Of a stretch of 64,000 nt of DNA, positions 39,201 to 47,942 are shown piece by piece (position 1 is the first letter of the stretch; every line of letters begins with the position of its first letter). Position numbers and translations under genes: made by a program. The stretch is from contig JALFZJ010000006.1 of assembly GCA_022783665.1 (NCBI GenBank), positions 56,858 to 120,857 on the forward strand. Reading direction: 5' to 3'. The notes under the pieces are model-generated. The model did not search any database and was not told the origin of the DNA. It worked only from the letters and a program-made list of their open reading frames with translations. The DNA comes from Arcanobacterium sp. (GTDB lineage Bacteria; Actinomycetota; Actinomycetes; Actinomycetales; Actinomycetaceae).

Positions 39201-40858
39201 ACGAAATCCTCAAGGAGCGTGCGCGTCTGTACGAGCTCTTCACGCACAGTAACGACGTGATCGAAATCCACCTCAGGCTTGTGCACACGCAGACCTGTGC
39301 GAATACGCATCGCAGCATGAGAGACGTCCGATAAATCGAGCAAAAGCTCACCCAAGCCGAGTTGGTCAAGCTCTTGAATCAAAGCCTGCGTACTTGCCGT
39401 ACGCGCAGGCACAAACATCACAGATTTACCAGACGCTGCCGCATCGGCCACCATCGAGGCAATAACCTTGAACCGCTTCGAGCCTGGCACAGCGTCAAGC
39501 ACGAGAGACCTGCCTGCGGCAACGGCCTCCACCACCCCGAGCTCAACCGCATCGAGATCACCTGCACCACGCTCAACTTCAGGGGAACGATCCTCACGCA
39601 AAATCGGAGGCAATGGCGCAGAAGTGAGTTCACGGCGCCGATCATCACCGGCAAGAGCGGCCATCACACCAGAGTGCTTGATATGCCCTTCCATCGCCTC
39701 GAAATCAGCCAAGATCGCATGCTCCGGGCGGATAAAACAACCCAGAAGCGACTCTTGTTCCCAAGCGAACGAGGGCAAATAAATCTTCGCAACGCTGAGA
39801 AGGTGGCGCAGCAGCTCATCTGCTGGAACGGCGTCATTAATAAGACCACGAAGCTCAGCGAGTTCGCGCGACGGAGCACCGTGCTCCGCCAAAGCATGCA
39901 GGATCGCCGGGTTAAGCTCAACATGCGTCGTCAAAGTGATATTCGCATCGCCATCGGCGAGATGCTCAATAATCACGCGGCGGAAAATCGCCGGCTCATT
40001 CGCCGATTGCACCGGAGGCTCATCGCCACCGGCGTATGCCCCAGCACCGGAGTTCACCCATGAGATTCTGCCCATACTAAGCGATATAGGCGCATATGAA
40101 TACTCTGCTTCGTATTGCGTGACCAGCTCACGCAACTCAGCGAGACGCTTCTGCGCCCGCTCCAAAGCGAAAGGTTCACGAATGAGTGAAGAAAGCCGCG
40201 TCTTCGTATGGGAAAACAGCTGAGCAGCGCCCGTGGGATGCGGGTGCGTAAGATCTACCACGACGTTGCGCGCAACGCGTCGCTCCTCATCAGCTCGTTG
40301 AGCCTTGTGAGAAAGCTCCTCATGCCAGCGGTCATAGGCCACGTCGATGAGTGGGCGATCATCTTGCTGCTGCTCTCCACGCTCAGCGGGTGTTACCTCC
40401 TGCACACCGCCTTCTAGCTGGGAAGTTTCGTTAGTGGCGCTGCGGTGTTCGGCCTTGGCGCTATCGGCAGACGCCGCAACCGAATTGTGCTGATTTGCTT
40501 GGTTCTCGCGTGCACCTTGAGAGCCCGTATGCGGATCATGGTGGGCATCACCAGAGCTGTACTGCCGTGAAGAGTTGGCATCACCAATCGGGGCATATTT
40601 GCCTTCTTCACTACCAGATCCAGACGCGCTTCCCTGCGCATCATCTGAGGATACTGTGCGGCCGAGAGCGGCACTGGCCTGTGTTGGATCAGAGGTATCT
40701 GAGACGAAAGCATCATCTTGGGTTGACGAGCTCGCGGGCTCGCCTGAATACGCGTCGACCGTGCCAGCCTCGGGCTCTAACGCTGGCGTTTGCCCAGCAT
40801 CCGCCTCAGCGCCCGACGCGTTCTTTGCTTTCGATTTTCTCCAGAAGATAGGACTCAC
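36248..40858 (-). CDS. giant (1536 aa) SF1 helicase-like/DUF4011-type protein with disordered acidic N-terminus and nuclease-like C-terminus
   Basis: Helicase tail RRDHIILAVGFGKTVHGRVLHSFGQLAEPEG...AARRSITVITSFAPGDIDAKR; REase-like PGTWAVAVLLDDEAYVAEPSLRRRDRHRVEAFENHGWKVVQTYS; first ~170 aa are S/A/D/E-rich. Confidence 0.75.
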   Translation of the reverse strand: MSPIFWRKSKAKNASGAEADAGQTPALEPEAGTVDAYSGEPASSSTQDDAFVSDTSDPTQASAALGRTVSSDDAQGSASGSGSEEGKYAPIGDANSSRQYSSGDAHHDPHTGSQGARENQANQHNSVAASADSAKAEHRSATNETSQLEGGVQEVTPAERGEQQQDDRPLIDVAYDRWHEELSHKAQRADEERRVARNVVVDLTHPHPTGAAQLFSHTKTRLSSLIREPFALERAQKRLAELRELVTQYEAEYSYAPISLSMGRISWVNSGAGAYAGGDEPPVQSANEPAIFRRVIIEHLADGDANITLTTHVELNPAILHALAEHGAPSRELAELRGLINDAVPADELLRHLLSVAKIYLPSFAWEQESLLGCFIRPEHAILADFEAMEGHIKHSGVMAALAGDDRRRELTSAPLPPILREDRSPEVERGAGDLDAVELGVVEAVAAGRSLVLDAVPGSKRFKVIASMVADAAASGKSVMFVPARTASTQALIQELDQLGLGELLLDLSDVSHAAMRIRTGLRVHKPEVDFDHVVTVREELVQTRTLLEDFVGDLHREDPTWGVSVHDLLEHLAQLTSTANAPRTRVRLTQDVVRPLHARGKDEVVAQLERGFDLGVFDRNLGTSAWNRSEIIGADAAKRALEAARSLNDTLLPELVSIAAKTAGETGLRAANTLAEWFEQLQVLKDISHSLDTFLPKVFETSPMDMIAATATKEWREENGYTMKARDRRDLRKQAEDLVRPGANPEDLHQALLEVQERREVWQRYAEDGGWPILPSGVAYARQNAADVQHTCAALQESFPSIDFLNLSLPQLVKFVEELVRDEDHLDTVPERNQLSHDFHSVGLDPFVADMRARGVERDRLGDEYELALTSSIFEILITRSAVLAKLGPRDITHLLSQLRVLDAAHIESLGAPVALAVVHNMRAVARERREETLRLDAILQRIGDGDMRAVFERYAPIVQASRPVWIVPPVVAAEFVPQMPWADLSIIETSDVSTPASVIAPMMRGRQTVVVGDTRRAAMIHEHVGGKVTPALGGMSTSAESAMLAFAEILPVVTLPTLRALQDEATTRALMEHGYADAYSPIPTSLRVQTSHLVTVDGRGIPQSYGSGTVETTKVEVEAVVDAVVDHVLGDGSGSLAVVALTQSHASQIRDALRKAARESVELARFIDDAGFEDFRVVDLTHAAGLRRDHIILAVGFGKTVHGRVLHSFGQLAEPEGFIGLIDAIEAARRSITVITSFAPGDIDAKRVSTPGPKLLEQIIDYAAGEYEGAAAGSDREVPPLIADLAARIHDAGYKTATDFGFEGSLRIPLVVGSPEVPGTWAVAVLLDDEAYVAEPSLRRRDRHRVEAFENHGWKVVQTYSTSLFIDPVGQADAVIAAMEQVLDEIRPPAAVSVPQLGDWGDQWIDEQAQTSVETQVPRGDDVRAERLPDAGKPETTQTSLAQAPDSASNSRWRGERRRRTAKRPQVTAGLPLSAYSDDELDDMTLWLLGNGKQYTEDELVQALRDEIALQRRGAQVDAVLRNVVRRVLNDAR

Positions 40859-40911
40859 ACCAATAGCCTACTAGCAGGTACCCTACTGAGAAACATCACG
40901 CGCCGAGCCGA

Positions 40912-41025
40912 CAGCCAACCCGAATCCTCGCTGTGCTCGCAATCATGCTCCGCACGATTGCGCACAACCAGCCAACCCGAATCCTCGCTGTGCTCGCAAT
41001 CATGCTCCGCACGATTGCGCACAAC
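40912..41025. repeat. 57-bp perfect tandem duplication, two copies
   Basis: CAGCCAACCCGAATCCTCGCTGTGCTCGCAATCATGCTCCGCACGATTGCGCACAAC at 40912-40968 and 40969-41025; each holds an inverted repeat TGTGC(tc)GCAATC/GATTGCGCACA. Confidence 0.95.
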
Positions 41026-41031
41026 TTCGTC

Positions 41032-41070
41032 GATTTTTGATCTCGAAAACGAGTTTTCGGATCAAAAATC
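41032..41070 (-). terminator. long near-perfect hairpin 3' of the tRNA-Arg
   Basis: GATTTTTGATC-t-CGAAAAC-ga-GTTTTCG-GATCAAAAATC. Confidence 0.7.
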
Positions 41071-41079
41071 TCCTCGTTG

Positions 41080-41152
41080 TGCCCCCGAGCCGATTCGAAC
41101 GGCCGACACCCGCTTTAGGAGAGCGGTGCTCTATCCCCTGAGCTACGAGGGC
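41080..41152 (-). tRNA. tRNA-Arg (anticodon CCT)
   Basis: Reverse complement GCCCTCGTAGCTCAGGGGATAGAGCACCGCTCTCCTAAAGCGGGTGTCGGCCGTTCGAATCGGCTCGGGGGC-A; 7-bp acceptor, CTCCTAA anticodon loop, TTCGAAT T-loop; CCA not encoded. Confidence 0.95.
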
Positions 41153-41195
41153 AACACAGCCACTTTAACCGAAAGCACAACCCGTATCAAAGTAC

Positions 41196-42116
41196 CTACT
41201 GTCCGTCGCGCACAGGGCCTGTATCATCACCTTCGCGGATGCGGCGTGGCACCACCATCACCGGGCATTTTGCGAGCTCTAGTAGCATCTGGGATGTAGA
41301 TCCAAGCAGGAGACCAGCGAAACCTCCATGGCCACGAGTGCCAACTACCACCAGATCCGCTTCCTTCGAGCTTTCAGCCAGAAGCCTAATTGGATTGCCC
41401 TCACGCGCCTCCACATGAACATCAATCTCGCGGCCTTCATCCACCTCGTGAACTTGCGCCGTCACCGAGTCCTTCACTTCCTCAAGGAATCCACGATCAA
41501 CGGTATACGTCGGCGCCCACGGTGAAGAATCAACATGTACAGATGAAAGCACGGTCAGCTTGGCATCCCATCGGTCTGCCTCCCACACAGCACGCTGAAC
41601 CGCGATTTTAGCCGGATCCGACCCATCCATACCTACAACAATTTTCTTTATTGGCATACGCTGATTCGCGCAGTCTTGAGGCACCACCACCGTTGGACAA
41701 TAGGCATAAGCAGGTACAGCACTTGATACAGTGCGCAGCAACCGATCAGCAATCGATCCATGTGAGTCGCCTCTGCCACCCACAACCACCAAGGCTACTC
41801 GTTTCGACAAATCCACAAGTACTTCCGCCGGATCACCATCAACGAGAGTCCACGTGACCTTTACGCCTTGCCCTTCCACGCTCGCAGCGAGCTCTTTCAC
41901 AGACCTCTGCGCTGCATCATACAGAGCATTGCTTTGCTGCGTCAGGGTGGCAGGATGCAGCCCATATTGCTGCATCGCATAGCTCGGCAACTGAAACACA
42001 CACACCAAGCGCAGCTCCGCATCACGCGCCTGCGCCTGCGCCAACGCCCATTTCAAGGCCGCCTTCGAAGGCTCTGAACCGTCAACTCCAACCGCAACAA
42101 CATTTTCGTGCGTCAT
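41196..42116 (-). CDS. universal stress protein, two tandem Usp domains
   Basis: VVAVGVDGSEPSKAALKWAL and KIVVGMDGSDPAKIAVQRAV; VVVGTRGHGGFAGLLLGSTSQMLLELAKCPVMVV; SD before MTHENV. Confidence 0.92.
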   Translation of the reverse strand: MTHENVVAVGVDGSEPSKAALKWALAQAQARDAELRLVCVFQLPSYAMQQYGLHPATLTQQSNALYDAAQRSVKELAASVEGQGVKVTWTLVDGDPAEVLVDLSKRVALVVVGGRGDSHGSIADRLLRTVSSAVPAYAYCPTVVVPQDCANQRMPIKKIVVGMDGSDPAKIAVQRAVWEADRWDAKLTVLSSVHVDSSPWAPTYTVDRGFLEEVKDSVTAQVHEVDEGREIDVHVEAREGNPIRLLAESSKEADLVVVGTRGHGGFAGLLLGSTSQMLLELAKCPVMVVPRRIREGDDTGPVRDGQ

Positions 42117-42265
42117 AGGATCCCCCTTCCCTCCCCTCCATTCTCTCACGAGGAAGCGCATAATGTAGCGCGCAACACAAAACGGAGTTGCATAATGCAA
42201 CTCCGTTCGTCATGTATTCACTTTAGCGAGCCGCGCAGCTAGCTCTACGCACGGCATACACCAAT

Positions 42266-42997
42266 TCAGCCTGCAAGACGAATATACGTCGGTGCTCCGT
42301 AATTCGGAATCTCGCTCAATGGCTTACCTGGGCGATGCGCTGCAATATGCATACCGTTTCCGGTATAGATCGCAACGTGCCCTGGCCACCACATGAGATC
42401 ACCTGGCTGTGCCTGTGACGCTGGCACAACCGTACCTGCCCCACGCTGGCCTGCATCCGTGCGTGGCAAGGATATCCCCACCTGGGCATACACATAAGAA
42501 GTAAATCCGGAGCAATCGAAGCCGGCGGGTGTGGAACCGCCCCACACGTACGGCACGCCCTGATATTGGCGAGCAATAGCAACAATCTTGGAGCCGAGGG
42601 TCCCATCAGAGGGAACCGCTGCTTGAGTCGGGCCAGTCACACCCTGCGCTGCCGCTTGAGCATTCCCGCCACGAGTCTGCGCCAAAGGCTCCGGCTCCGG
42701 CGCAGGCTCCGTCACTTCCACTGCAGCTTCTGCGATCTCCCAACCGTCACCCGAGGTGCCACCCTTCACCTCAACGGATTGTACTTCAGCTTCCTTCGGC
42801 TGCTCTTCAAGCGTGAGGGTGCCAGCTACGAGAGCTGGATCTGGAGTATCGGCATCCTTTGAATCTGGAGCCGCAAACGCCGATGGTGCTACAAACCCAA
42901 CAAGAGCTCCGACTACTGAGGCCGAGGCTACGCCAGCAAATCCATATTTGCGTGCTGGAGACTTCGTGCTCTCAGTGATCAAGTGACGTCCTGCCAT
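42266..42997 (-). CDS. secreted NlpC/P60 peptidoglycan endopeptidase
   Basis: Signal peptide; GVPYVWGGSTPAGFDCSGFTSYVYAQVGISLPRTDAGQ...GDLMWWPGHVAIYTG. Confidence 0.93.
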   Translation of the reverse strand: MAGRHLITESTKSPARKYGFAGVASASVVGALVGFVAPSAFAAPDSKDADTPDPALVAGTLTLEEQPKEAEVQSVEVKGGTSGDGWEIAEAAVEVTEPAPEPEPLAQTRGGNAQAAAQGVTGPTQAAVPSDGTLGSKIVAIARQYQGVPYVWGGSTPAGFDCSGFTSYVYAQVGISLPRTDAGQRGAGTVVPASQAQPGDLMWWPGHVAIYTGNGMHIAAHRPGKPLSEIPNYGAPTYIRLAG

Positions 42998-42999
42998 GA

Positions 43000-43115
43000 A
43001 TTAATCTCCGTTTACATGTCCAGTTCTCACGAGCAGAGCGTCCGGCTACTCGATCAGTTCCTTGATCGCCGCTACGTTCGGCTTGCGATAGCCTCCAAAA
43101 GGAGGTTCGTTCCTT
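43000..43115 (-). promoter_or_regulatory. structured 5' leader of the NlpC/P60 gene
   Basis: Hairpins CCTCC-aaaa-GGAGG (43092-43105) and CGATCA-gttcct-TGATCG (43051-43068) in a ~100-nt leader. Confidence 0.4.
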
Positions 43116-43406
43116 TCAACAGCTATAACAATAACAGCAGAATAACGAAATGTCACGATTTAATAACAATGGGTCACGTCACATCCACTCAACGGCAGCG
43201 GACGATATCAGTTTTCCGCGCAAACACGCCAGTATCTCCACACGGCCACGCACCGGCTATCTCTGTTTTCATGTGGTTGCCAGCGCCATGCATTCACTAT
43301 GAGCGTGCAACCGGCTCGTCCTACACACATTAATCTATGAAGCGCGCGTGAATGAGCCTCTTCGCCCACCTACACCCATCTACACTCGCGCAAGACACTC
43401 ATCTAT

Positions 43407-44147
43407 TCACACAGCTACGCGCACATACACGCCGTCTGCAAGATCTGCAGCAATCACGATAGCTCCCGCCTGCGTGCTCAGTTGCACACGTGCATCGCGT
43501 GGATCGCCAACTATCTCAGCCTCGACTAGCGCACCGGGCAGGAGCTCCACGCTCTCAAAAAGCGCAAGTACATCACCATATACCTGTAGCTGTTCCCCAA
43601 TCCTCTCAAGAACAAACCTACCCCTGCCGCGAAAAGCCTCAGCGTCGAGCGCCGCCGTGAGCGTGTGGGATACGTCAGACGCCGCCGTGACGCTCAGTTG
43701 CTCCCTGAGCGTCGCCGTCTCTTTTTCTCCGCTTGCATCCACTTGCTGCGGGATCGTATTTCCAAACGGATCAGTGGATGGGAAATTCAGCAGAGTAGAG
43801 ATTTTCTCTGCCACATCGTCTGAAATTACATGCTCCCAGCGGCAGGCTTCATCGTGTGCTTTCGGCAACGGCAATTTGATCACGTCTACCAAGAGACGTT
43901 CAGCGAGGCGGTGACGCCGCATCACATTGGCAGCGCGTGCAAATCCAGCATCAGTGAATTCAATATGCCTGTGTTCGCCAACCTTGAGCAAACCGTCTCG
44001 CTCGAGGCGCGCAACCGTCTCTGAAACGGTAGGGCCAGATTGCCCGAGGCGCTCAACAATACGAGCTCGAAGAGCTGGGATGCCTGCCTCTTCGAGCTCA
44101 TATACCGTTTTCAGATACATTTCGGTTGTATCGATCAGATCACTCAT
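43407..44147 (-). CDS. DtxR/IdeR family metal-dependent transcriptional regulator
   Basis: LIDTTEMYLKTVYELEEAGIPALRARIVERLGQSGPTVSETVARLERDGLL...HRLAERLLVDV...EACRWEHVISD. Confidence 0.93.
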   Translation of the reverse strand: MSDLIDTTEMYLKTVYELEEAGIPALRARIVERLGQSGPTVSETVARLERDGLLKVGEHRHIEFTDAGFARAANVMRRHRLAERLLVDVIKLPLPKAHDEACRWEHVISDDVAEKISTLLNFPSTDPFGNTIPQQVDASGEKETATLREQLSVTAASDVSHTLTAALDAEAFRGRGRFVLERIGEQLQVYGDVLALFESVELLPGALVEAEIVGDPRDARVQLSTQAGAIVIAADLADGVYVRVAV

Positions 44148-44393
44148 GGATTATCCTCCCGGGCCCTTTCTATTCTGCCATGAGCGCGCTTCGAGGCACA
44201 CCCCATGCAACAATGCGGATCGTATGGCCGAAACGCACAGCAGCCACGCCACTTCAATACGCCTTGGCGCAATACCCGGCCATACCATGCCAGGTGACGC
44301 ACAACACACCTTTCCGATCCCCACCCACAGACGCACAATCCCATTCACTGGTTCGCTAGCCATTGCGCCACACATGCGTGAGAGAATCGGGAT

Positions 44394-45503
44394 ATGGCTG
44401 ATTATCCCCGCATTAAACTACCGAGTGACGGACGCTTTGGAGCAGGGCCGTCGAAAGTTCGCGATGCCCAAGTGGATGCAGTAGTGCACAGCCCTCTTGG
44501 CACTTCGCACCGTAAAGCGCCGGTGAGGGAGATTGTGCGCTCTATACAGGATGGTCTAACGCAGCTTTTTCATCTCCCAAGCGGTTACGAGGTGCTGCTC
44601 GGCAACGGCGGCGCCACTGCACTGTGGGATGCGATCAGCTTCTGCCTAGTGCAGGATCGAGCGCAGGCAGCAGTGATTGGAAGCTTCTCAGGTAAAGCCG
44701 CACAGGCCGTTGATAAGGCTCCATGGCTCAAAGATGCCGATATTCGCCGGGCGGAGCCCGGCACGATGATTCTCAATGAGCCTGCCGAAGGTATCGATGC
44801 TTATCTATATGCCCATAACGAAACATCGACCGGCGCCACGAGCCCTCTAGTTCGTTACGGGGGTTCGCCAATGAATGACGCCGCTGCGCTTACGATCGTG
44901 GATGCTACGAGTATCGCTGGTGGTATTGACGTTGATCCAACCGCTGTTGATTTCTATTATTTCTCGCCTCAAAAGTGTTTCGGTTCAGACGGCGGGCTCT
45001 GGGTTGCATTCGCTTCCCCTGCCGCGCTAGCACGGATCGAGCGTCTGGCAGCTCAGCGTTGGGTACCCGACTTCCTTAACCTTCAGTTAGCTGTTGAAAA
45101 CTCTCGGAAGAACCAAACGTTGAATACGCCTGCGATTGCGACGCTTGCGATGCTCGCTGAGCAGGTGGCGTGGATGAACGCCAGCGGCGGGCTGCCAACG
45201 ATGCATGCGCGCGCAAAAGCCAGCACGGATGCCATCTACGCCTGGGCTGATGCGCACGACTATGCTCAGCCTTTTGTTGCCGATCCTCAATATCGCTCGC
45301 CGGTGGTAGCCACTATCGACTTCGATTCCACGATCGACGCCCCCGCTCTCTCGGCTGAGCTTCGCCGCCAGGGAATCGTGGATATCGATCCATATCGCTC
45401 CCTGGGGCGTAACCAGTTCCGCATAAGCGCCTTCCCCTCGATTGAGACCTCAGATGTGCTCATCTTGCTCGAGGCGATTGAGGCACTTATCGAATCGCGT
45501 TAA
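44394..45503 (+). CDS. serC: phosphoserine transaminase
   Basis: FGAGPSKVRDAQ, LLGNGGATALWDA, FYYFSPQKCFGSDGGLWVA. Confidence 0.93.
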   Translation: MADYPRIKLPSDGRFGAGPSKVRDAQVDAVVHSPLGTSHRKAPVREIVRSIQDGLTQLFHLPSGYEVLLGNGGATALWDAISFCLVQDRAQAAVIGSFSGKAAQAVDKAPWLKDADIRRAEPGTMILNEPAEGIDAYLYAHNETSTGATSPLVRYGGSPMNDAAALTIVDATSIAGGIDVDPTAVDFYYFSPQKCFGSDGGLWVAFASPAALARIERLAAQRWVPDFLNLQLAVENSRKNQTLNTPAIATLAMLAEQVAWMNASGGLPTMHARAKASTDAIYAWADAHDYAQPFVADPQYRSPVVATIDFDSTIDAPALSAELRRQGIVDIDPYRSLGRNQFRISAFPSIETSDVLILLEAIEALIESR

Positions 45504-47002
45504 GCAAGCCCGAGCGCCGCGGTAATCGGCCCCATCAGGAAGTAGATCACAAACATCCCCGCTACCACCCACATAAGCGGATGGATCTGCTTTGCCTTCC
45601 CCGTAAACAGGTTGATGAGCGTATAGGCGATAAAGCCGATGCCGATGCCAACGGTAATCGAGTAACCAAATGGCATGAAGACGATCGTCAGGAAAGCGGG
45701 AGTTGCAACCGCGAGATCCTTCCAGTTCATATCCGTCACTTGCTGCATCATCAGCACACCGACGGCGATAAGAGCAGGCGCTGCTGCTTCAGATGGTACG
45801 AGTGATACCAGCGGAGCAAAAAGCGTCGAAAGTAGGAACAACACCCCTGTGGTGACGGAGGCAAGCCCGCTGCGAGCGCCGTCTGCCACACCGGAGGTAG
45901 ATTCTACGAACGACGTATTGGATGAGACGCCGCCGAGGCCACCGGCAATAGCTGCAATCGAATCGATCATCAAAATGGAGCGCGTACGCGGCGGGTTGCC
46001 GTCGTCTTCAAGGAGATCGCCCTCGGATGCTACAGCCACCATCGTGCCCATGGTGTCGAAGAAGTCTGCGAGCATCACAGAAAATGCGAGCACGACTACC
46101 GAGAGGACACCGAGCTTTTGGAATGGCCCCGTGATAGAGAACTCTCCAACAGTGGAAAAGCTCGGAATTTGAATAATCGACCCTCCAAACGCGGGAACTG
46201 ATCCTTTCCACCCTCCAAGGTTGAGGGCGCCCATCGTCTCGTCAGCATTGAAAGCACCGAGTTTCAGGATTGCCTCCATAATGAACGCCAAAATCGTCGA
46301 GCCAAGAATGCCGATGAGAATCGCGCCTGGAACCTGGCGTGCCATGAGTACAAACGTCAGGAACAAGCCTACGAGAAAGAGCACAAAAGGCCAGGTGTTG
46401 ATCGAACCGTTGTTGCCGAAGCTCAAAAGCGTGGCACCATCGCGATTCACGATGCCTACATTCGCAAAACCGACGAGCGCAATAAACAGCCCAATACCTA
46501 CCGAAATCGCGGTGCGAAGGAATTTCGGGATCGCGCGGAAAATTGCTTGACGCAAGCCCGTCACGACGAGCAGCACAATCACAATCCCCTCAATAACGAT
46601 AATGCCCATGCCGTCGGCCCACGTCATGCCAGGCAGTTGCACAAGCGTGTATGCCACCACCGAGTTAAGGCCAAGGCCGGCAGCGAGCGCCATTGGGAAG
46701 TTGGCCACCGCGCCCATGAGGATAGTCATCACACCGGCTACAAGTGCCGTGCCGGCCGCGATCGCGGCGATATTCGGCCCATCCACGCCCCCTCCGAGGT
46801 ACGCGCCTGTGGAGTCTGGCCCGGAAAGGATAATGGGATTGAGCACCAGAATGTACACCATAGACAGGAAGGTGACGAGCCCGCCACGCAGTTCACGTTG
46901 TACCGTGGTGCCGCGTTCTTCAAGCTGGAAGAATCGGGAGAGTGCCGAGCTACTAGATGCCGAGTTCTTGTGCTGATTCACAGCTTCGCGTGTCGTGTTC
47001 AC
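45500..47002 (-). CDS. NCS2/AzgA-type purine permease
   Basis: LRGGLVTFLSMVYILVLNPIIL, MALAAGLGLNSVVAYT, FFDTMGTMVAVASEGDLL, SSNTSFVESTSGVADGARSGLASV. Confidence 0.93.
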   Translation of the reverse strand: MNTTREAVNQHKNSASSSSALSRFFQLEERGTTVQRELRGGLVTFLSMVYILVLNPIILSGPDSTGAYLGGGVDGPNIAAIAAGTALVAGVMTILMGAVANFPMALAAGLGLNSVVAYTLVQLPGMTWADGMGIIVIEGIVIVLLVVTGLRQAIFRAIPKFLRTAISVGIGLFIALVGFANVGIVNRDGATLLSFGNNGSINTWPFVLFLVGLFLTFVLMARQVPGAILIGILGSTILAFIMEAILKLGAFNADETMGALNLGGWKGSVPAFGGSIIQIPSFSTVGEFSITGPFQKLGVLSVVVLAFSVMLADFFDTMGTMVAVASEGDLLEDDGNPPRTRSILMIDSIAAIAGGLGGVSSNTSFVESTSGVADGARSGLASVTTGVLFLLSTLFAPLVSLVPSEAAAPALIAVGVLMMQQVTDMNWKDLAVATPAFLTIVFMPFGYSITVGIGIGFIAYTLINLFTGKAKQIHPLMWVVAGMFVIYFLMGPITAALGLA

Positions 47003-47045
47003 TTGATTTAGTGTTGCTCAGGCCAAGAACCAAACTCAAACCTGC

Positions 47046-47942
47046 TCACATCTTGGAATCGGCACGTTCAATATGTGAGTCGTTCACGTCGAGCTCGTCA
47101 ATATCCGATTCGTTGATCACCGGCGCGGAAGGATCCCATAGCTTCTGTTTGTATTTCACATCCGTTTCTGAGTGAGATCCACATCCATGATCTACGGAGA
47201 CGACGCGGCCATCAAATGGCGACCACTCGTTCGCACACGCACCGAACAGCACTCGTGCACTACCACCCATACGCATGAAATACCCGCAGGTGGAACACTG
47301 AGCTCCCGCCTCTCGTGTGGCCTGATTACGCGGGCCCGCATCAGAGCGATACCAGCGCCTGAATGCCCGTGTGCGCCCGCCCTCAGATAGCACACGTTTA
47401 CGCCCAAGCCCAAGCTCCCATTGAGCCATCGCATCAGCGTCTACGCCTGAAGCTTCAAAACCTTGTTTGAGATCCGGATCGAAATCTGGATCTTGCTTCA
47501 CCGCTTCTTCGAGCTCGCTACCGCTATCCGTGTTGCCCTCAAGATTGGCATCGTTTGCGTCATAAGGCAGACGATCACTTGCCGCTACATCAGATGGTTG
47601 CAGGCGTTCAGCCCATGGCACCCATGCGGGTGCGAGCAAAGCCTCACTGCCCGGGCGAAGCGACACTTCATCTACCGTGGCGCGCTGCGATCGCGGTGCG
47701 CGCGCGAGCGTCACAGTCCAAAACCATCCTTTATATCCAGGCATCAAGCATTCAAAAGCATGAGTGAGCACGCGCTCAGCTTCTTGTATCATGCCCACAT
47801 GCTCACCGACGTTGCGCTCTGGCGTCACCTCTCGCAAAGCCTCACGCGCTACGTCTATCGCGCCGGCAAGTATCTTCTCACGCCCGATTCGCTCCTTAGG
47901 CGAAATACGGCGCTCAGATTCGCCCGCCCCGCCCTCACGCAT
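47046..47942 (-). CDS. DUF3027-type actinobacterial protein
   Basis: RAFRRWYRSDAGPRNQATREAGAQCSTCGYFMRMGGSARVLFGACANEWSPFDGRVVSVDHGCGSHSE. Confidence 0.8.
   Translation of the reverse strand: MREGGAGESERRISPKERIGREKILAGAIDVAREALREVTPERNVGEHVGMIQEAERVLTHAFECLMPGYKGWFWTVTLARAPRSQRATVDEVSLRPGSEALLAPAWVPWAERLQPSDVAASDRLPYDANDANLEGNTDSGSELEEAVKQDPDFDPDLKQGFEASGVDADAMAQWELGLGRKRVLSEGGRTRAFRRWYRSDAGPRNQATREAGAQCSTCGYFMRMGGSARVLFGACANEWSPFDGRVVSVDHGCGSHSETDVKYKQKLWDPSAPVINESDIDELDVNDSHIERADSKM

Noticed and set aside
39362-40063. 233-aa plus-strand ORF inside the giant helicase-like gene
   Set aside because: Antisense shadow ORF, Arg/His-rich, no family motif
40912-41025. Possible CRISPR-like repeat
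   Set aside because: Two directly abutting 57-bp copies with no spacers and no cas genes
40790-41299. 169-aa ORF with repeated QPESSLCSQSCSARLRTTS peptide
   Set aside because: It is a translation of the 57-bp tandem repeat and of the antisense of the tRNA; it overlaps real features
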